The position numbers were made by a program, and so were the translations under genes. The notes beneath the pieces were generated by a model that was given only the letters and a program-made list of their open reading frames with translations, was not told where the DNA came from and did not search any database. Positions 7,466 through 15,075 of a stretch of 32,111 bases of DNA are shown piece after piece. This DNA is from Hydrogenophilales bacterium CG_4_10_14_3_um_filter_63_21 (lineage in GTDB: Bacteria > Pseudomonadota > Gammaproteobacteria > Burkholderiales > Thiobacillaceae), in contig PFJX01000002.1 of NCBI GenBank assembly GCA_002784045.1, positions 1 through 32,111 on the forward strand. The letters run 5' to 3'. The first letter of the stretch is position 1. Each line of letters starts with the position of its first letter.

Positions 7466-7978
7466 ATGCACCGGTATATATCATCCACCATAGACCCTCA
7501 CCCACTTGCCCCTGCCGCCCTGCTCCTGCAGGAACTGCGGGGGTGGCTGCCGCAGTCAGTTGGCACTGATGACGGTCTGACCCGTTTGGCGGTCGTCGTG
7601 GGGGTGGTCGGCGTGGTGGCCATGGCGTGGGCGCTGGCTCTGGTCGTCGCCCAGATCGCTCCCGGCTTGGGCGACGCCATCATGGCGGCGATCATGGCCA
7701 TATCCTTCCTGCTGGCGGTTGTCTGCGCCGACCGCTCCCGCACCGGACTGGGCGCCTACCAGATCGCCCGTGACGTGCTCGCCCCCATCCAGCGGGCGGC
7801 GATGGCGCGTCCACTCGCATCCCGGGTCTCCGATGTGCTGGGCCTTCCCGCGATCGCTTTCCTATCCCTCGTGGCTGCCTTCTGGCAACCATCCCCACCC
7901 CCGCCAGACCTCCCCGCCTGCGGCATCACGCTTACCCCTCGTCTAGCTCCCACCCCCGTCCCGGCTCCCGCCGCATGA
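7466..7978 (+). CDS. Small membrane protein of unknown function
   Basis: A 170-residue protein I do not recognise. Two hydrophobic helices lie at about residues 42-68 and 70-86 (a V/A/G-rich stretch). A charged segment containing DRSRTGLGAYQIARDVL follows, then another hydrophobic stretch near 128-140 and a proline-rich tail ending PAPAA. It is the first gene after tRNA-Ser and has a good promoter directly upstream, but the start codon falls on the predicted transcription start, so either the mRNA is leaderless or translation begins elsewhere. Membrane proteins of this size are common in mobilization regions, but no specific role can be assigned. Confidence 0.55.
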   Translation: MHRYISSTIDPHPLAPAALLLQELRGWLPQSVGTDDGLTRLAVVVGVVGVVAMAWALALVVAQIAPGLGDAIMAAIMAISFLLAVVCADRSRTGLGAYQIARDVLAPIQRAAMARPLASRVSDVLGLPAIAFLSLVAAFWQPSPPPPDLPACGITLTPRLAPTPVPAPAA

Positions 7979-8065
7979 ACTAGCCAGCGCGCTTGCGCGC
8001 CACGTCAAGATCATTGCGGCCGGGAGACCGGCGATGGCCGGCTTCCGTCCGCGCGGGAGCCGAAA

Positions 8066-8446
8066 ATGCACCATGTCACTATCACCCCCATCGACGCCGC
8101 CACCCAGAGCGACATACCCACCCCTGCCGGCCATATTGTGGTGTGGCCGCCCGTCATTGGATACGACGGCCTCAGCGTCCTCCTCGGGCGCGCTGTCGGC
8201 ACGCTCCAGGCTGACCGCTGCCGCCGCCCAGAGAGTCTGCCACCGGCCAGCACCCCGCCGGGGAGCAGGGTTCCCAGATGGATCACCGCTGACGTGCTTG
8301 ACTGGCTTCGTGAGTATCGCGAGCAGCGAGCCCAGCCCCACACTGTCGATCCCAGCCCCACCCCGCGCCGTCGTGGACGGCCAACCAAAGTCGAGGTTGT
8401 GGCGCGCATGCGCGCAGCTCAGGCAGTGGAAGGGGGTGAAGCATGA
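8066..8446 (+). CDS. Small putative DNA-binding protein
   Basis: A 126-residue protein. The centre (about 70-88, VPRWITADVLDWLREYREQ) resembles the recognition region of AlpA/MerR-like winged helix proteins used as excisionases or regulators in islands. The C-terminal part is basic and includes a GRPTK stretch similar to an AT-hook. The ATG at 8066 has a GGGAG ribosome site at 8055-8059. The 87-bp gap upstream contains a small hairpin with a GNRA-type loop (8019-8032, GCCGG-GAGA-CCGGC). Its position near the tRNA end would suit an excision factor or element regulator, but this is inference. Confidence 0.5.
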   Translation: MHHVTITPIDAATQSDIPTPAGHIVVWPPVIGYDGLSVLLGRAVGTLQADRCRRPESLPPASTPPGSRVPRWITADVLDWLREYREQRAQPHTVDPSPTPRRRGRPTKVEVVARMRAAQAVEGGEA

Positions 8447-8539
8447 CAGCCCCTACCCCTATCAATTTATCCAGCCTGGAGGCTTATTGACTGCTCGAAC
8501 ATGTCGGTGATCTGGCTCGCGGCAACCCGCACATGCAAT

Positions 8540-9106
8540 TCAGGCTGCCTGGGCAACATGCTTCCCTCCATCGGTATCGAGAAGCCTCTGCCAGCGAGCC
8601 GCTGCCCTGTCTGGCTCGTTGAGCGCCAAGCGGAGCATTTCATCGCCTGAACGAACCGAGACCTCGTTGTCATACGACGACCAGCCGTGCTGGTAGTGTT
8701 CTCGCATGACGGCGCGGCCCAATTCGGCCAGGTCTCCAGCTACACCAGCGGCCAGCGCCTTCGTTTTCCAGTAATCCCAGGCGTAGCTCTCCGGCGTCGC
8801 GCCATGACGGGCCATCTCCAGTGCGCTCTCCCGGAACTGGCGAACCTGTTGTTCAAGGTCCGGGAACCAATCAGGCAACTCGTTTCCCCGACTCACGCCA
8901 CTGCTTTTCGCGAAGCTGAGGTTCAGTTTTCTGACGATTTCCAGCAGGGTCGAAGCGCTCCCATATCGGAGTTCATGCTGCTCCGGGTCGCCGTGTTCCA
9001 GATAGCCGCGCAACACGGGCATGACCGCATCGCTGATCTCGTACAACTCGTTCAATGTGAACGATGGAGCCCAATCCGGCATCGCCATCCTGCACCTTTC
9101 TGACAT
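8540..9106 (-). CDS. Hypothetical protein, divergent from the coupling gene
   Basis: A 188-residue soluble, mainly helical protein that I cannot assign. It has no clear signal peptide, membrane helix or catalytic motif. Visible stretches are DWAPSFTLNELYEISDAVMP near the start, and a tryptophan-rich middle (DWFPDL, YAWDYWKTK, HGWSSYD). It is the only minus-strand gene of the island portion, with its start facing the TraD-like gene across a 53-bp gap. The first ATG (9106) lacks a good ribosome site. The in-frame ATG at 9086-9088 is preceded by AAAGGTG and may be the true start, giving 182 residues. Confidence 0.6.
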   Translation of the reverse strand: MSERCRMAMPDWAPSFTLNELYEISDAVMPVLRGYLEHGDPEQHELRYGSASTLLEIVRKLNLSFAKSSGVSRGNELPDWFPDLEQQVRQFRESALEMARHGATPESYAWDYWKTKALAAGVAGDLAELGRAVMREHYQHGWSSYDNEVSVRSGDEMLRLALNEPDRAAARWQRLLDTDGGKHVAQAA

Positions 9107-9159
9107 CTTGATTACCGTGGTAAATTATAAGCACATGCAACAGTATATAAACACTAACT

Positions 9160-10914
9160 ATGCTTTCATTCAAGGATATTCAGCGGATGAGGCTGGGAGG
9201 CACGCAGGATGCCCTCTCGCTGGCAGCCGTTTCGGCGGGACTGTTCGCGACCCACCCCTATCTGGCAGGTTATCTGCCAGCCAGCCTGTCCTTGGCGGGT
9301 GGCTTCGCTGGCGCGGCATTGGGCGGCTTCTGTCTGGCCTCACGGGCTCTGCAACCGTGGGCTGAACAAGGCCTCTTCAAGTCGGAACTGAAGCTGCGTT
9401 CTTCCAGGCTGCCCTATGAGCCGCTGGCAAGTGGCCATGCAGAAGGAATGTTGGTGGGTTACCTGGCCGATACCGGCAAACCGCTCATCCTTCCCTACGA
9501 GGATCTGATGCGGCATGGCTTCATCGTGGGGCAGTCCGGAGTCGGTAAAACCGTGCTTGGCCGGTTGCTCATGTTTCAGCAGATCATCAACGGTGGCGGA
9601 CTAATCTTCATCGACGGCAAGCTCAATATCGAGGAACTGGAAACCATCCATGCCTACTGCGCGTGGGCTGGTCGTTCCCATGACTTGCTTGTCATCAACC
9701 CCGGTGAGCCGGACCTCTCGAACACCTACAACCCCATCCTCTACGGCGACCCGGACGAAGTGGCGGCGCGAGTTCTTTCGCTAATCCCTTCCACGGAAAA
9801 CAACCCCGGCGCCGACCACTACAAGCAGTCCGCCAACCAGGGCGTGGCCACCCTGATCGCCGCCCTGAACCGGGCCAAGCTGTCCTACAACTTCATCGAC
9901 CTGACCATCCTGCTCATGAGCCAGAAGGCCCTGGCCTATCTGGAAAACCGGGTTCCTCCTTCTCCCGAGAAAACCAATCTCAAGCTGTTCCTGGACCAGT
10001 ACCGAAGCGTCAGCCGGGAGGGCGTGTCCAGCATCGACATCAAGCGGCTCAAGGAAACCTTCGGCGGGGTAGGGGGGCGGATGTTCATGTTTGGCACCGG
10101 CAAGTTCGGCCAGGTGATGAACACCTACACCCCCGAGGTGAACCTGTTCGAGGCGATCAAGCGCAACAAGATCGTCTACGTGATGCTGCCCACGATGGGG
10201 AAAGACGTGGCCGCGCAGAACTTCGGGAAGATGGTGGTGGGCGATTTGCGCACAGCCATCTCCTGGGTGCAGCGTCTCCCCGAAACCGAAAAGCCCTGGC
10301 CGCCCACCCTGTGCTTCTTCGACGAAGCCGGTTCCTACGTTAATGCGGCCTGGAGCCGCATGTTCGAGCAGGCGCGCAGCGCGCACATCTGCCTGCTGCC
10401 GGCGGTGCAGACACTGGCCAACCTGGAATCGGTGAGCCCGGAGTTGAAGGAGATGGTGATCGGCAACACCTGGACCAAGTTCATCTTCAAGCTCGGTACC
10501 CAGGAAACGGCGGAAGGGGCGGCCGACCTCATCGGCCTGGAGAAAGCCGTCACCCGATCGCTGTCGTCCATGGGCAGCCAGTCGGATTCAACGAATCGCG
10601 CAAATGCTTCACCTGACGGCGGCGTGAGCCAGGGAAGCGGCCTGGCCACCCAGGAGCGCGAGGAAGAGGTCTACAAGGTCTCCACGGACGACCTGAAGGC
10701 ATTGGACAAAGGCGAAGCCATCGTCACCTTCGGGGGGAGCAGCGTCTACCACGTGCGCATCCCGATGATCAGTGTGTCGGAGTCGGTGGCAGTCGAGATC
10801 GGGGCCGTAAATCTCAACCATTACCGGCCGCGCTTCGCCACGGGCATCGACCTGTTTCGGCGCACGGATCAGTACCTCTCCGGCGCCGACCGCCAGGAAC
10901 TCGGCAAAGGCTGA
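9160..10914 (+). CDS. traD: Type IV coupling protein, TraD/TraG/VirD4 family
   Basis: A 584-residue DNA-translocating ATPase. Two hydrophobic N-terminal helices (about 17-62) anchor it in the inner membrane. The Walker A motif GQSGVGKT is at 124-131 and Walker B LCFFDEAG near 384-391. Between and after them come segments typical of TraD/VirD4, such as IFIDGKLN, YNPILYGD, a helical all-alpha region, and the C-terminal AQNFGKMVVGDLRTAI and QTLANL blocks. Such proteins bring the relaxase-DNA complex to a mating channel. The length is shorter than F TraD, and it lacks a long acidic tail. The start is uncertain: ATG 9160 has no ribosome site, whereas ATG 9187 has AAGGA about 10 bases upstream. It is followed after 8 bp by the next gene of the mobilization block. 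Confidence 0.85.
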   Translation: MLSFKDIQRMRLGGTQDALSLAAVSAGLFATHPYLAGYLPASLSLAGGFAGAALGGFCLASRALQPWAEQGLFKSELKLRSSRLPYEPLASGHAEGMLVGYLADTGKPLILPYEDLMRHGFIVGQSGVGKTVLGRLLMFQQIINGGGLIFIDGKLNIEELETIHAYCAWAGRSHDLLVINPGEPDLSNTYNPILYGDPDEVAARVLSLIPSTENNPGADHYKQSANQGVATLIAALNRAKLSYNFIDLTILLMSQKALAYLENRVPPSPEKTNLKLFLDQYRSVSREGVSSIDIKRLKETFGGVGGRMFMFGTGKFGQVMNTYTPEVNLFEAIKRNKIVYVMLPTMGKDVAAQNFGKMVVGDLRTAISWVQRLPETEKPWPPTLCFFDEAGSYVNAAWSRMFEQARSAHICLLPAVQTLANLESVSPELKEMVIGNTWTKFIFKLGTQETAEGAADLIGLEKAVTRSLSSMGSQSDSTNRANASPDGGVSQGSGLATQEREEEVYKVSTDDLKALDKGEAIVTFGGSSVYHVRIPMISVSESVAVEIGAVNLNHYRPRFATGIDLFRRTDQYLSGADRQELGKG

Positions 10915-10922
10915 AAGTCCCC

Positions 10923-11627
10923 GTGAGAGACGACGATGCCCTCTGGGATCTGGTGGAATCCGGCCTGTTCGGCGACCCGTCACTGCACATCGTGGACCAA
11001 GAGGTGGCCGAGGTCACGAACCTGGAGGACGGCGGCGCACCGCGTTATCTGGAAACGCCGGAAATCACGGAAGAAGACTACCTGGAGGAAGAGGAACGCA
11101 TTGCCTTCACCTCCCTGCGCGACCAGGTTCGTCTCTGCTGCAACGTCAACACCAAGCCGGCCGCGCGGGACTCAGCCGTCGAGTGGGTTTTCGTGCCGGG
11201 CACCCGGGACAAACTGGGACTGGACTTCGCCCTCTGCTGCCGCGCCCTGGGCGCGAGGCCTCATCTCATCCAGGTCCGCGCGCTGTATCAGCTCTATATC
11301 CGGCAGATCATTTTCCCGAGGCCTTTGCCTTTTCTGGCGACGCCTCTGCCAGAGTTGCTGGCCTGCGAAATCCTCTACCACTTCGGCGATGAAGAGCTGG
11401 ATGCCGCCAAGGCCGTGTGGTTCTGGCCTGGCATCCGCGCCGACATCCTGCTTGACCGGCTGATGAACAAGATGTCGCGCCCACGTGCCCAGGCCGCAAT
11501 GGAACGCCTCGAAGAGCGTGGCTATGTCGCGCTCTGGAGTGGCTTCTGGTGGTTCACGGGGCGTAACCCCTCCATGTTGTCGCCGTCCTCGCGGGCGCGT
11601 TTCAAATGGTCGGACCAGATCCCATGA
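10923..11627 (+). CDS. Conserved-looking hypothetical protein of the mobilization block
   Basis: A 234-residue protein with a GTG start 8 bp after the coupling protein gene. The N-terminal 60 residues are strongly acidic (EITEEDYLEEEERIAF). The C-terminal part (about 175-220) reads like a winged-helix: a helix LLDRLMNKM, then RAQAAMERLEERGYVALW with an aromatic wing. I do not recognise the family. Its stop (11625-11627) overlaps the relaxase ATG at 11624 as ATGA, so it is translated together with the relaxase and is probably a mobilization accessory protein that binds DNA or the relaxase. Confidence 0.65.
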   Translation: MRDDDALWDLVESGLFGDPSLHIVDQEVAEVTNLEDGGAPRYLETPEITEEDYLEEEERIAFTSLRDQVRLCCNVNTKPAARDSAVEWVFVPGTRDKLGLDFALCCRALGARPHLIQVRALYQLYIRQIIFPRPLPFLATPLPELLACEILYHFGDEELDAAKAVWFWPGIRADILLDRLMNKMSRPRAQAAMERLEERGYVALWSGFWWFTGRNPSMLSPSSRARFKWSDQIP

Positions 11628-13474
11628 AAAATCCCCTGCTCTCGTCTTTCGTGATCGTCACGGTGTTCTGGTACGTGATGTTGGCCATTCCCTCGCGAGC
11701 CCTTCTCCATGAAATCCCCGTCTACGCCCTCAAGGGGCTGTGGATCGCACTGGTCGGGGTTTTCTGGGGCGTGCTCGCGTTTGCCGTGTGGCTGGCTGTG
11801 GTGCGGGGCAACAAGCAGCATGGCCTGAAATCCGGGGACAGCCGGCGTGGGCTATCCATTTCGCTGGGCGATTTCCCACGCGGCGCGCCCCCGCCGGCCA
11901 GGGTTCCTTGCGGCGAGACGTTTCTACCCGAGACGTTCTCGACCTGGTTCACCGCCTACCAGGCCGCACATCCCACCCATGCCGCGCTGATGCGTGCGGT
12001 CATGGAGGTCTACCAGGCGCGCGCCTTGCTCCCTGCCTCGCCCGTGCCCGGCGGGCATGGCGGCGCGACGTTGATGCAGCATTCCCTGAATGTCCTGGCC
12101 ACGATCCTGAACATGGCGCCGTCCTGGCGCTATGACGGCCACAAGAACAAGAAGGGGCAGGTCGTCTTCCCGCTCATCGACGGCACCTACCGCTTCGACG
12201 CGACCGACCCCTTGATCCCCATTGCCGGGTTCGCTCACGACATCGGCAAGATCACCTGCTACCGGCAGCGTGAGGATGGCTTGGTGGAGGAGATTAAGCC
12301 CCACCACGATACCGAGGGCGGCAAGATACTGATCACGCTGGAGGCGTTCTGGGCGCTCCCGAAAGGGGATCGCGACGCGCTCAACCTGGCCCTGTCGTTC
12401 TACCACCACATCAACAGTCTGCCGTTGTGGGCGGACGACAGAACGCGTGCGCTGACGGAGTTGCTCATCACCGCCGATATCCGTACCGGCATGGCCGAGG
12501 GTGAAAAGAACTTGGCCGCCCTGTACGAGGACATCGACGCCTTGCCAGGCTGGCTTGATGGCCAGATGGATGAGGTGATGGCGACGCTTCCGGCGCAACC
12601 CATCCCCGTCCAGGACACACCAGCCGATCACGTGGCCGATGTTGCGGTGGCTCGGGCTGGCTCGGCTCCGGCTGACGAAAACGATGGTTGGGCCTGGGAC
12701 CAGTTCGAGGCCTTGATCCTGGAACCAGGCCGCATCAACGGGAACAACAAGGCCATGCGGGTGGGGTTCAAGCATGGCGAGTGGGTTTACGTGAACGATG
12801 CCGTGCTCAGAACGGCGCTGGCCGCAGCCCTTAATGCGTCCCGCCTGACGGAACAGGCCGGGAGGGGGCAGATGTCGCCATTCACCCGGCTGCTACTGTC
12901 CAGGCTCGCCCGAATGGGTCTGTTGTACCAGCATCACGACGGCCGCGATTTCAGCGAGAAGAGCGCGCTGTTCAAGATGGTGATGCACGGGACGGGCGGG
13001 AAAATCGTCCAGAACTGGGGGTTCACGATGATTTTCAAGGCGACGGCGTTTCCCGTCATCGCCGCGATGCCCGACTGCAAGTACCCGCCGCAGGTTCTTG
13101 GATGTGGCTTCGGTGAGCATCGGGCCATCAACAAATCGGGCAAGCCGGAACCCGAAGCGCCGTCGCAATCCATCGAAGCAGCCAACTCTGGTAACGGAAT
13201 TCCCCTCGATGCGGATGGCATCGAAGGGGCTGTTCACGCGCTGAGGAACGCAATGGCCAGCGCCGAGCCTCCCCAATTCAAGGAACGGACTGACAAGGGT
13301 GGGGTGTGGGCCTGCTACGCCCTGGACACCCTCAAGTCCCGCGTTCCTCTGGCTGGGGGCTGGGATGTGCTGGCCGGAAGCGAGTTGCCAATCGAGGCGA
13401 GCGCCCGCTGGGTGCGCGGCGCCAGCGACCTGTTCCTGTGTCTCTGCATCGGTGAGGCGCCCCATCAAGGTTAG
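11624..13474 (+). CDS. traI: MobH/TraI_2-type HD-domain relaxase with membrane anchor
   Basis: A 616-residue protein. Two membrane helices lie at about residues 5-25 and 38-58. A TraI_2-like region with an HD phosphohydrolase fold follows: GGATLMQHSL (first histidine, near 150), FAHDIGK (the HD pair, near 205), a histidine pair in KPHHDTEGG, another HH in FYHHINSL, and a late aspartate in ITADIRTG. This is the metal-binding arrangement of MobH relaxases such as those of R391/SXT and ICEclc, which nick at oriT. A second domain after about residue 340 (FEALILEPGRINGNNKAMRV and onward) resembles the winged TraI C-terminal module. ATG 11624 overlaps the preceding stop; an ATG at 11606 is possible. 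Membrane helices on a relaxase are unusual. The next gene begins immediately after its stop. Confidence 0.75.
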   Translation: MKNPLLSSFVIVTVFWYVMLAIPSRALLHEIPVYALKGLWIALVGVFWGVLAFAVWLAVVRGNKQHGLKSGDSRRGLSISLGDFPRGAPPPARVPCGETFLPETFSTWFTAYQAAHPTHAALMRAVMEVYQARALLPASPVPGGHGGATLMQHSLNVLATILNMAPSWRYDGHKNKKGQVVFPLIDGTYRFDATDPLIPIAGFAHDIGKITCYRQREDGLVEEIKPHHDTEGGKILITLEAFWALPKGDRDALNLALSFYHHINSLPLWADDRTRALTELLITADIRTGMAEGEKNLAALYEDIDALPGWLDGQMDEVMATLPAQPIPVQDTPADHVADVAVARAGSAPADENDGWAWDQFEALILEPGRINGNNKAMRVGFKHGEWVYVNDAVLRTALAAALNASRLTEQAGRGQMSPFTRLLLSRLARMGLLYQHHDGRDFSEKSALFKMVMHGTGGKIVQNWGFTMIFKATAFPVIAAMPDCKYPPQVLGCGFGEHRAINKSGKPEPEAPSQSIEAANSGNGIPLDADGIEGAVHALRNAMASAEPPQFKERTDKGGVWACYALDTLKSRVPLAGGWDVLAGSELPIEASARWVRGASDLFLCLCIGEAPHQG

Positions 13475-14515
13475 ATGCAACCGGTGAACCCCGTTGATGC
13501 CCTGCTCCAGTTCCGGGCTGGCCAGCTCTCGCGAGAGGGGCTGGCCGGCGCGGTATACCCCTTGCTCAGGCGATTGGCCAAGGCGACTGCATGGAAGGTG
13601 GGTGGCGTGGATGCCGACGACCTCGCGCAGGAACTCTGGCTGACCTTCGAGAAGTCGGTGTTGCACAACTATGAGCCGGGCGTGGCTCTGGAGCCCTACC
13701 TCCTGGTGATCGCCAGGAACGCGGCATTCCAGATGCGCAGCAAGGTCAGGGAGACCCCCTCATTTGACTTGACCTCTGACTTGACCACCGAGGGAGCCGA
13801 TGGCTGCCCCGAACATGAGGATCGGCACACACCGAGTGTTGCCGACGATGGGGTGTGGTCTGATATTGATAGGCGCATTGGTATATTGGAAATCAGGCGT
13901 CGTTTATATAATCTCTCGATGAATGAACCCGATGATGACTCGAAGCAGGCCATGCGAACCCTGGTACTACCTTGCGTGAGGGAAACGGCGATGGCCGCAC
14001 AAGAGAGCGCCCGCTTGCCCGTAATCGAGAAAAAACCGCGCGCACAGCGGGTGCTGCCCCCGGAAAGCCAGGAATTGGTGAGTGTTCGAACCGGCCTGGA
14101 CATGACCCAGGCGGAGTTCGCCGATGCGTTGGGCATTGGTATGCCCCGGCTGGCGTCGTATGAATACGGCAAAGCAACCATTCCGGACTGGGTGATGAAG
14201 TCGGCCCGTGACCTGGCTGACAACAGTGGCAACGCGCTGGAGTCCGGCCGGAAGAAGTACGAAGGCATCCCCATGCCGAAGATACTGGACGGCTGGGCCA
14301 GGGAGCTTGGCGTGCCCTATGACAACAGCCAGGAACTGGCCACCCTGCTGGGCGCCTCGAAGGCCACGGTGACGCGCTGGAAGAACGGCCTCATACGTCC
14401 GCGCCTGAGTGCCTTGCTGCGCTATGAGCACATGGTCAAGGAAGCCAGGAAGAAGCTGGCTAGGCAAAGCGAGTTCGTCGAGCAGTTGGCGGCGGGCAAG
14501 AAAAAGCGCACGTAG
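13475..14515 (+). CDS. Regulator with sigma-70 region-2-like domain fused to two HTH domains
   Basis: A 346-residue protein whose ATG touches the relaxase stop (TAGATG). Residues about 22-95 read as sigma-70 region 2: LLRRLAKATAW, then DADDLAQELWLTF and PYLLVIARNAAFQMRSK, the pattern of ECF factors. There is no clear region 4. Instead, after a variable linker, residues about 200-250 form an XRE-like helix-turn-helix (RTGLDMTQAEFADALGIGMP and RLASYEYGK). A second one lies at about 275-330 (ELATLLGASKATVTRWKNGL). The last residues are lysine-rich. The placement suggests it controls transfer or partner genes of the element. Whether it binds core RNA polymerase cannot be told. Confidence 0.65.
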   Translation: MQPVNPVDALLQFRAGQLSREGLAGAVYPLLRRLAKATAWKVGGVDADDLAQELWLTFEKSVLHNYEPGVALEPYLLVIARNAAFQMRSKVRETPSFDLTSDLTTEGADGCPEHEDRHTPSVADDGVWSDIDRRIGILEIRRRLYNLSMNEPDDDSKQAMRTLVLPCVRETAMAAQESARLPVIEKKPRAQRVLPPESQELVSVRTGLDMTQAEFADALGIGMPRLASYEYGKATIPDWVMKSARDLADNSGNALESGRKKYEGIPMPKILDGWARELGVPYDNSQELATLLGASKATVTRWKNGLIRPRLSALLRYEHMVKEARKKLARQSEFVEQLAAGKKKRT

Positions 14516-14664
14516 AGACTGAATAAGCCGGCGCGGCGGCGGCCACTCTCCAGGGCTTCCCGGCCCCCGTGCGACAGGGACTCGAACAGGCATCGAGAAC
14601 CCCCACGTCCTCCCGTCCTGGAGGATGCACGGATGTGGCGCAAGCCATGTTCTGCCTGATGGAC

Positions 14665-14697
14665 AGACCAGAGCCCGCCTTGCGCGGGCTCTGGTCT
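14665..14697 (+). terminator. Perfect 14-bp stem-loop between mobilization and defence blocks
   Basis: AGACCAGAGCCCGC (14665-14678) and its exact complement (14684-14697) enclose a 5-base loop. No run of T follows, so it is at best a weak intrinsic terminator; it may act as an mRNA-end stabiliser. Apart from this hairpin, a TAGAAT -10-like hexamer at 14718-14723 without a good -35, and the short reading frame at 14763, I see nothing else in the 326 bases between 14515 and 14842. Confidence 0.5.
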
Positions 14698-14762
14698 TCG
14701 TGGGGGACGCGTGAGGCTAGAATCACACGTCTTAATTCGAAAAAGCCCGAAGGATTAAGCTG

Positions 14763-14876
14763 ATGCAGGAGAGCGGAGGTGAAAAAAAGCACCTGACTCA
14801 GTGTTTGGATAGCCACATTCTTGGCGGTCTGAACTTCTCTCATGACATCCACCGCCGCCATCTGCGCCACCTTTGA
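14763..14876 (+). CDS. Possible 37-codon leader reading frame
   Basis: ATG 14763 has a good ribosome site (AAGGA at 14750-14754, 8-base spacing) and opens 37 codons, starting MQESGGEKKH and ending HRRHLRHL. It overlaps the start of the next gene in another frame. The next gene itself has no ribosome site, so this short frame could act as a translational leader, or be what remains of an earlier start. Coding use is unproven. Confidence 0.25.
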   Translation: MQESGGEKKHLTQCLDSHILGGLNFSHDIHRRHLRHL

Positions 14877-15075
14877 TGCCCAGTATCCGCACGCCCGCGA
14901 ACCCGACGATGTCGACGAAATCTGCCGCTGCAGCGTCGAACACACCGCAGGTGATCAAGCCTGCGCCATTGAAATCGCCGTTCGACTCGCGGAGTTCTAT
15001 CTCACCCTGTATTTCGCCCCCACTCACTGGTTCGACCTCAAGACCATCCTGAGCATCCAAGACCATCAACCATGA
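14842..15075 (+). CDS. Small protein coupled to the large helicase
   Basis: A 77-residue acidic protein of unknown function with histidine- and cysteine-containing stretches (DDVDEICRCSVEHTAGDQAC) and a hydrophobic helix AIEIAVRLAEFYLTLYF. The upstream in-frame stop excludes a longer form. There is no Shine-Dalgarno match. Its stop overlaps the helicase ATG as ATGA (15072-15075), the same coupling seen between the helicase and the SNF2 gene, and this is the main argument that it is real. It would be the first gene of the defence-like operon and could be a small regulator or subunit. Confidence 0.5.
   Translation: MTSTAAICATFDAQYPHAREPDDVDEICRCSVEHTAGDQACAIEIAVRLAEFYLTLYFAPTHWFDLKTILSIQDHQP

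Noticed and set aside
7458-7493. Eleven-codon frame with an ideal GGAGGT spacing before the first island gene
   Set aside because: Its ATG lies inside the -10 element TAATAT, so it would not be on the transcript from that promoter.
8443-8490. Fifteen-codon frame overlapping the end of the 126-aa gene as ATGA
   Set aside because: Very short, no recognisable peptide and nothing coupled after it; chance is likely.
7265-9106. Tyrosine or serine integrase expected after the tRNA
   Set aside because: None of the reading frames here shows integrase motifs; if the island has one it must lie outside the window.
14570-14600. Minus-strand sequence resembling a tRNA T loop (GTTCGAGTCCC)
   Set aside because: The flanking bases do not form a T stem or an acceptor stem, and it does not match the tRNA-Ser 3' end.
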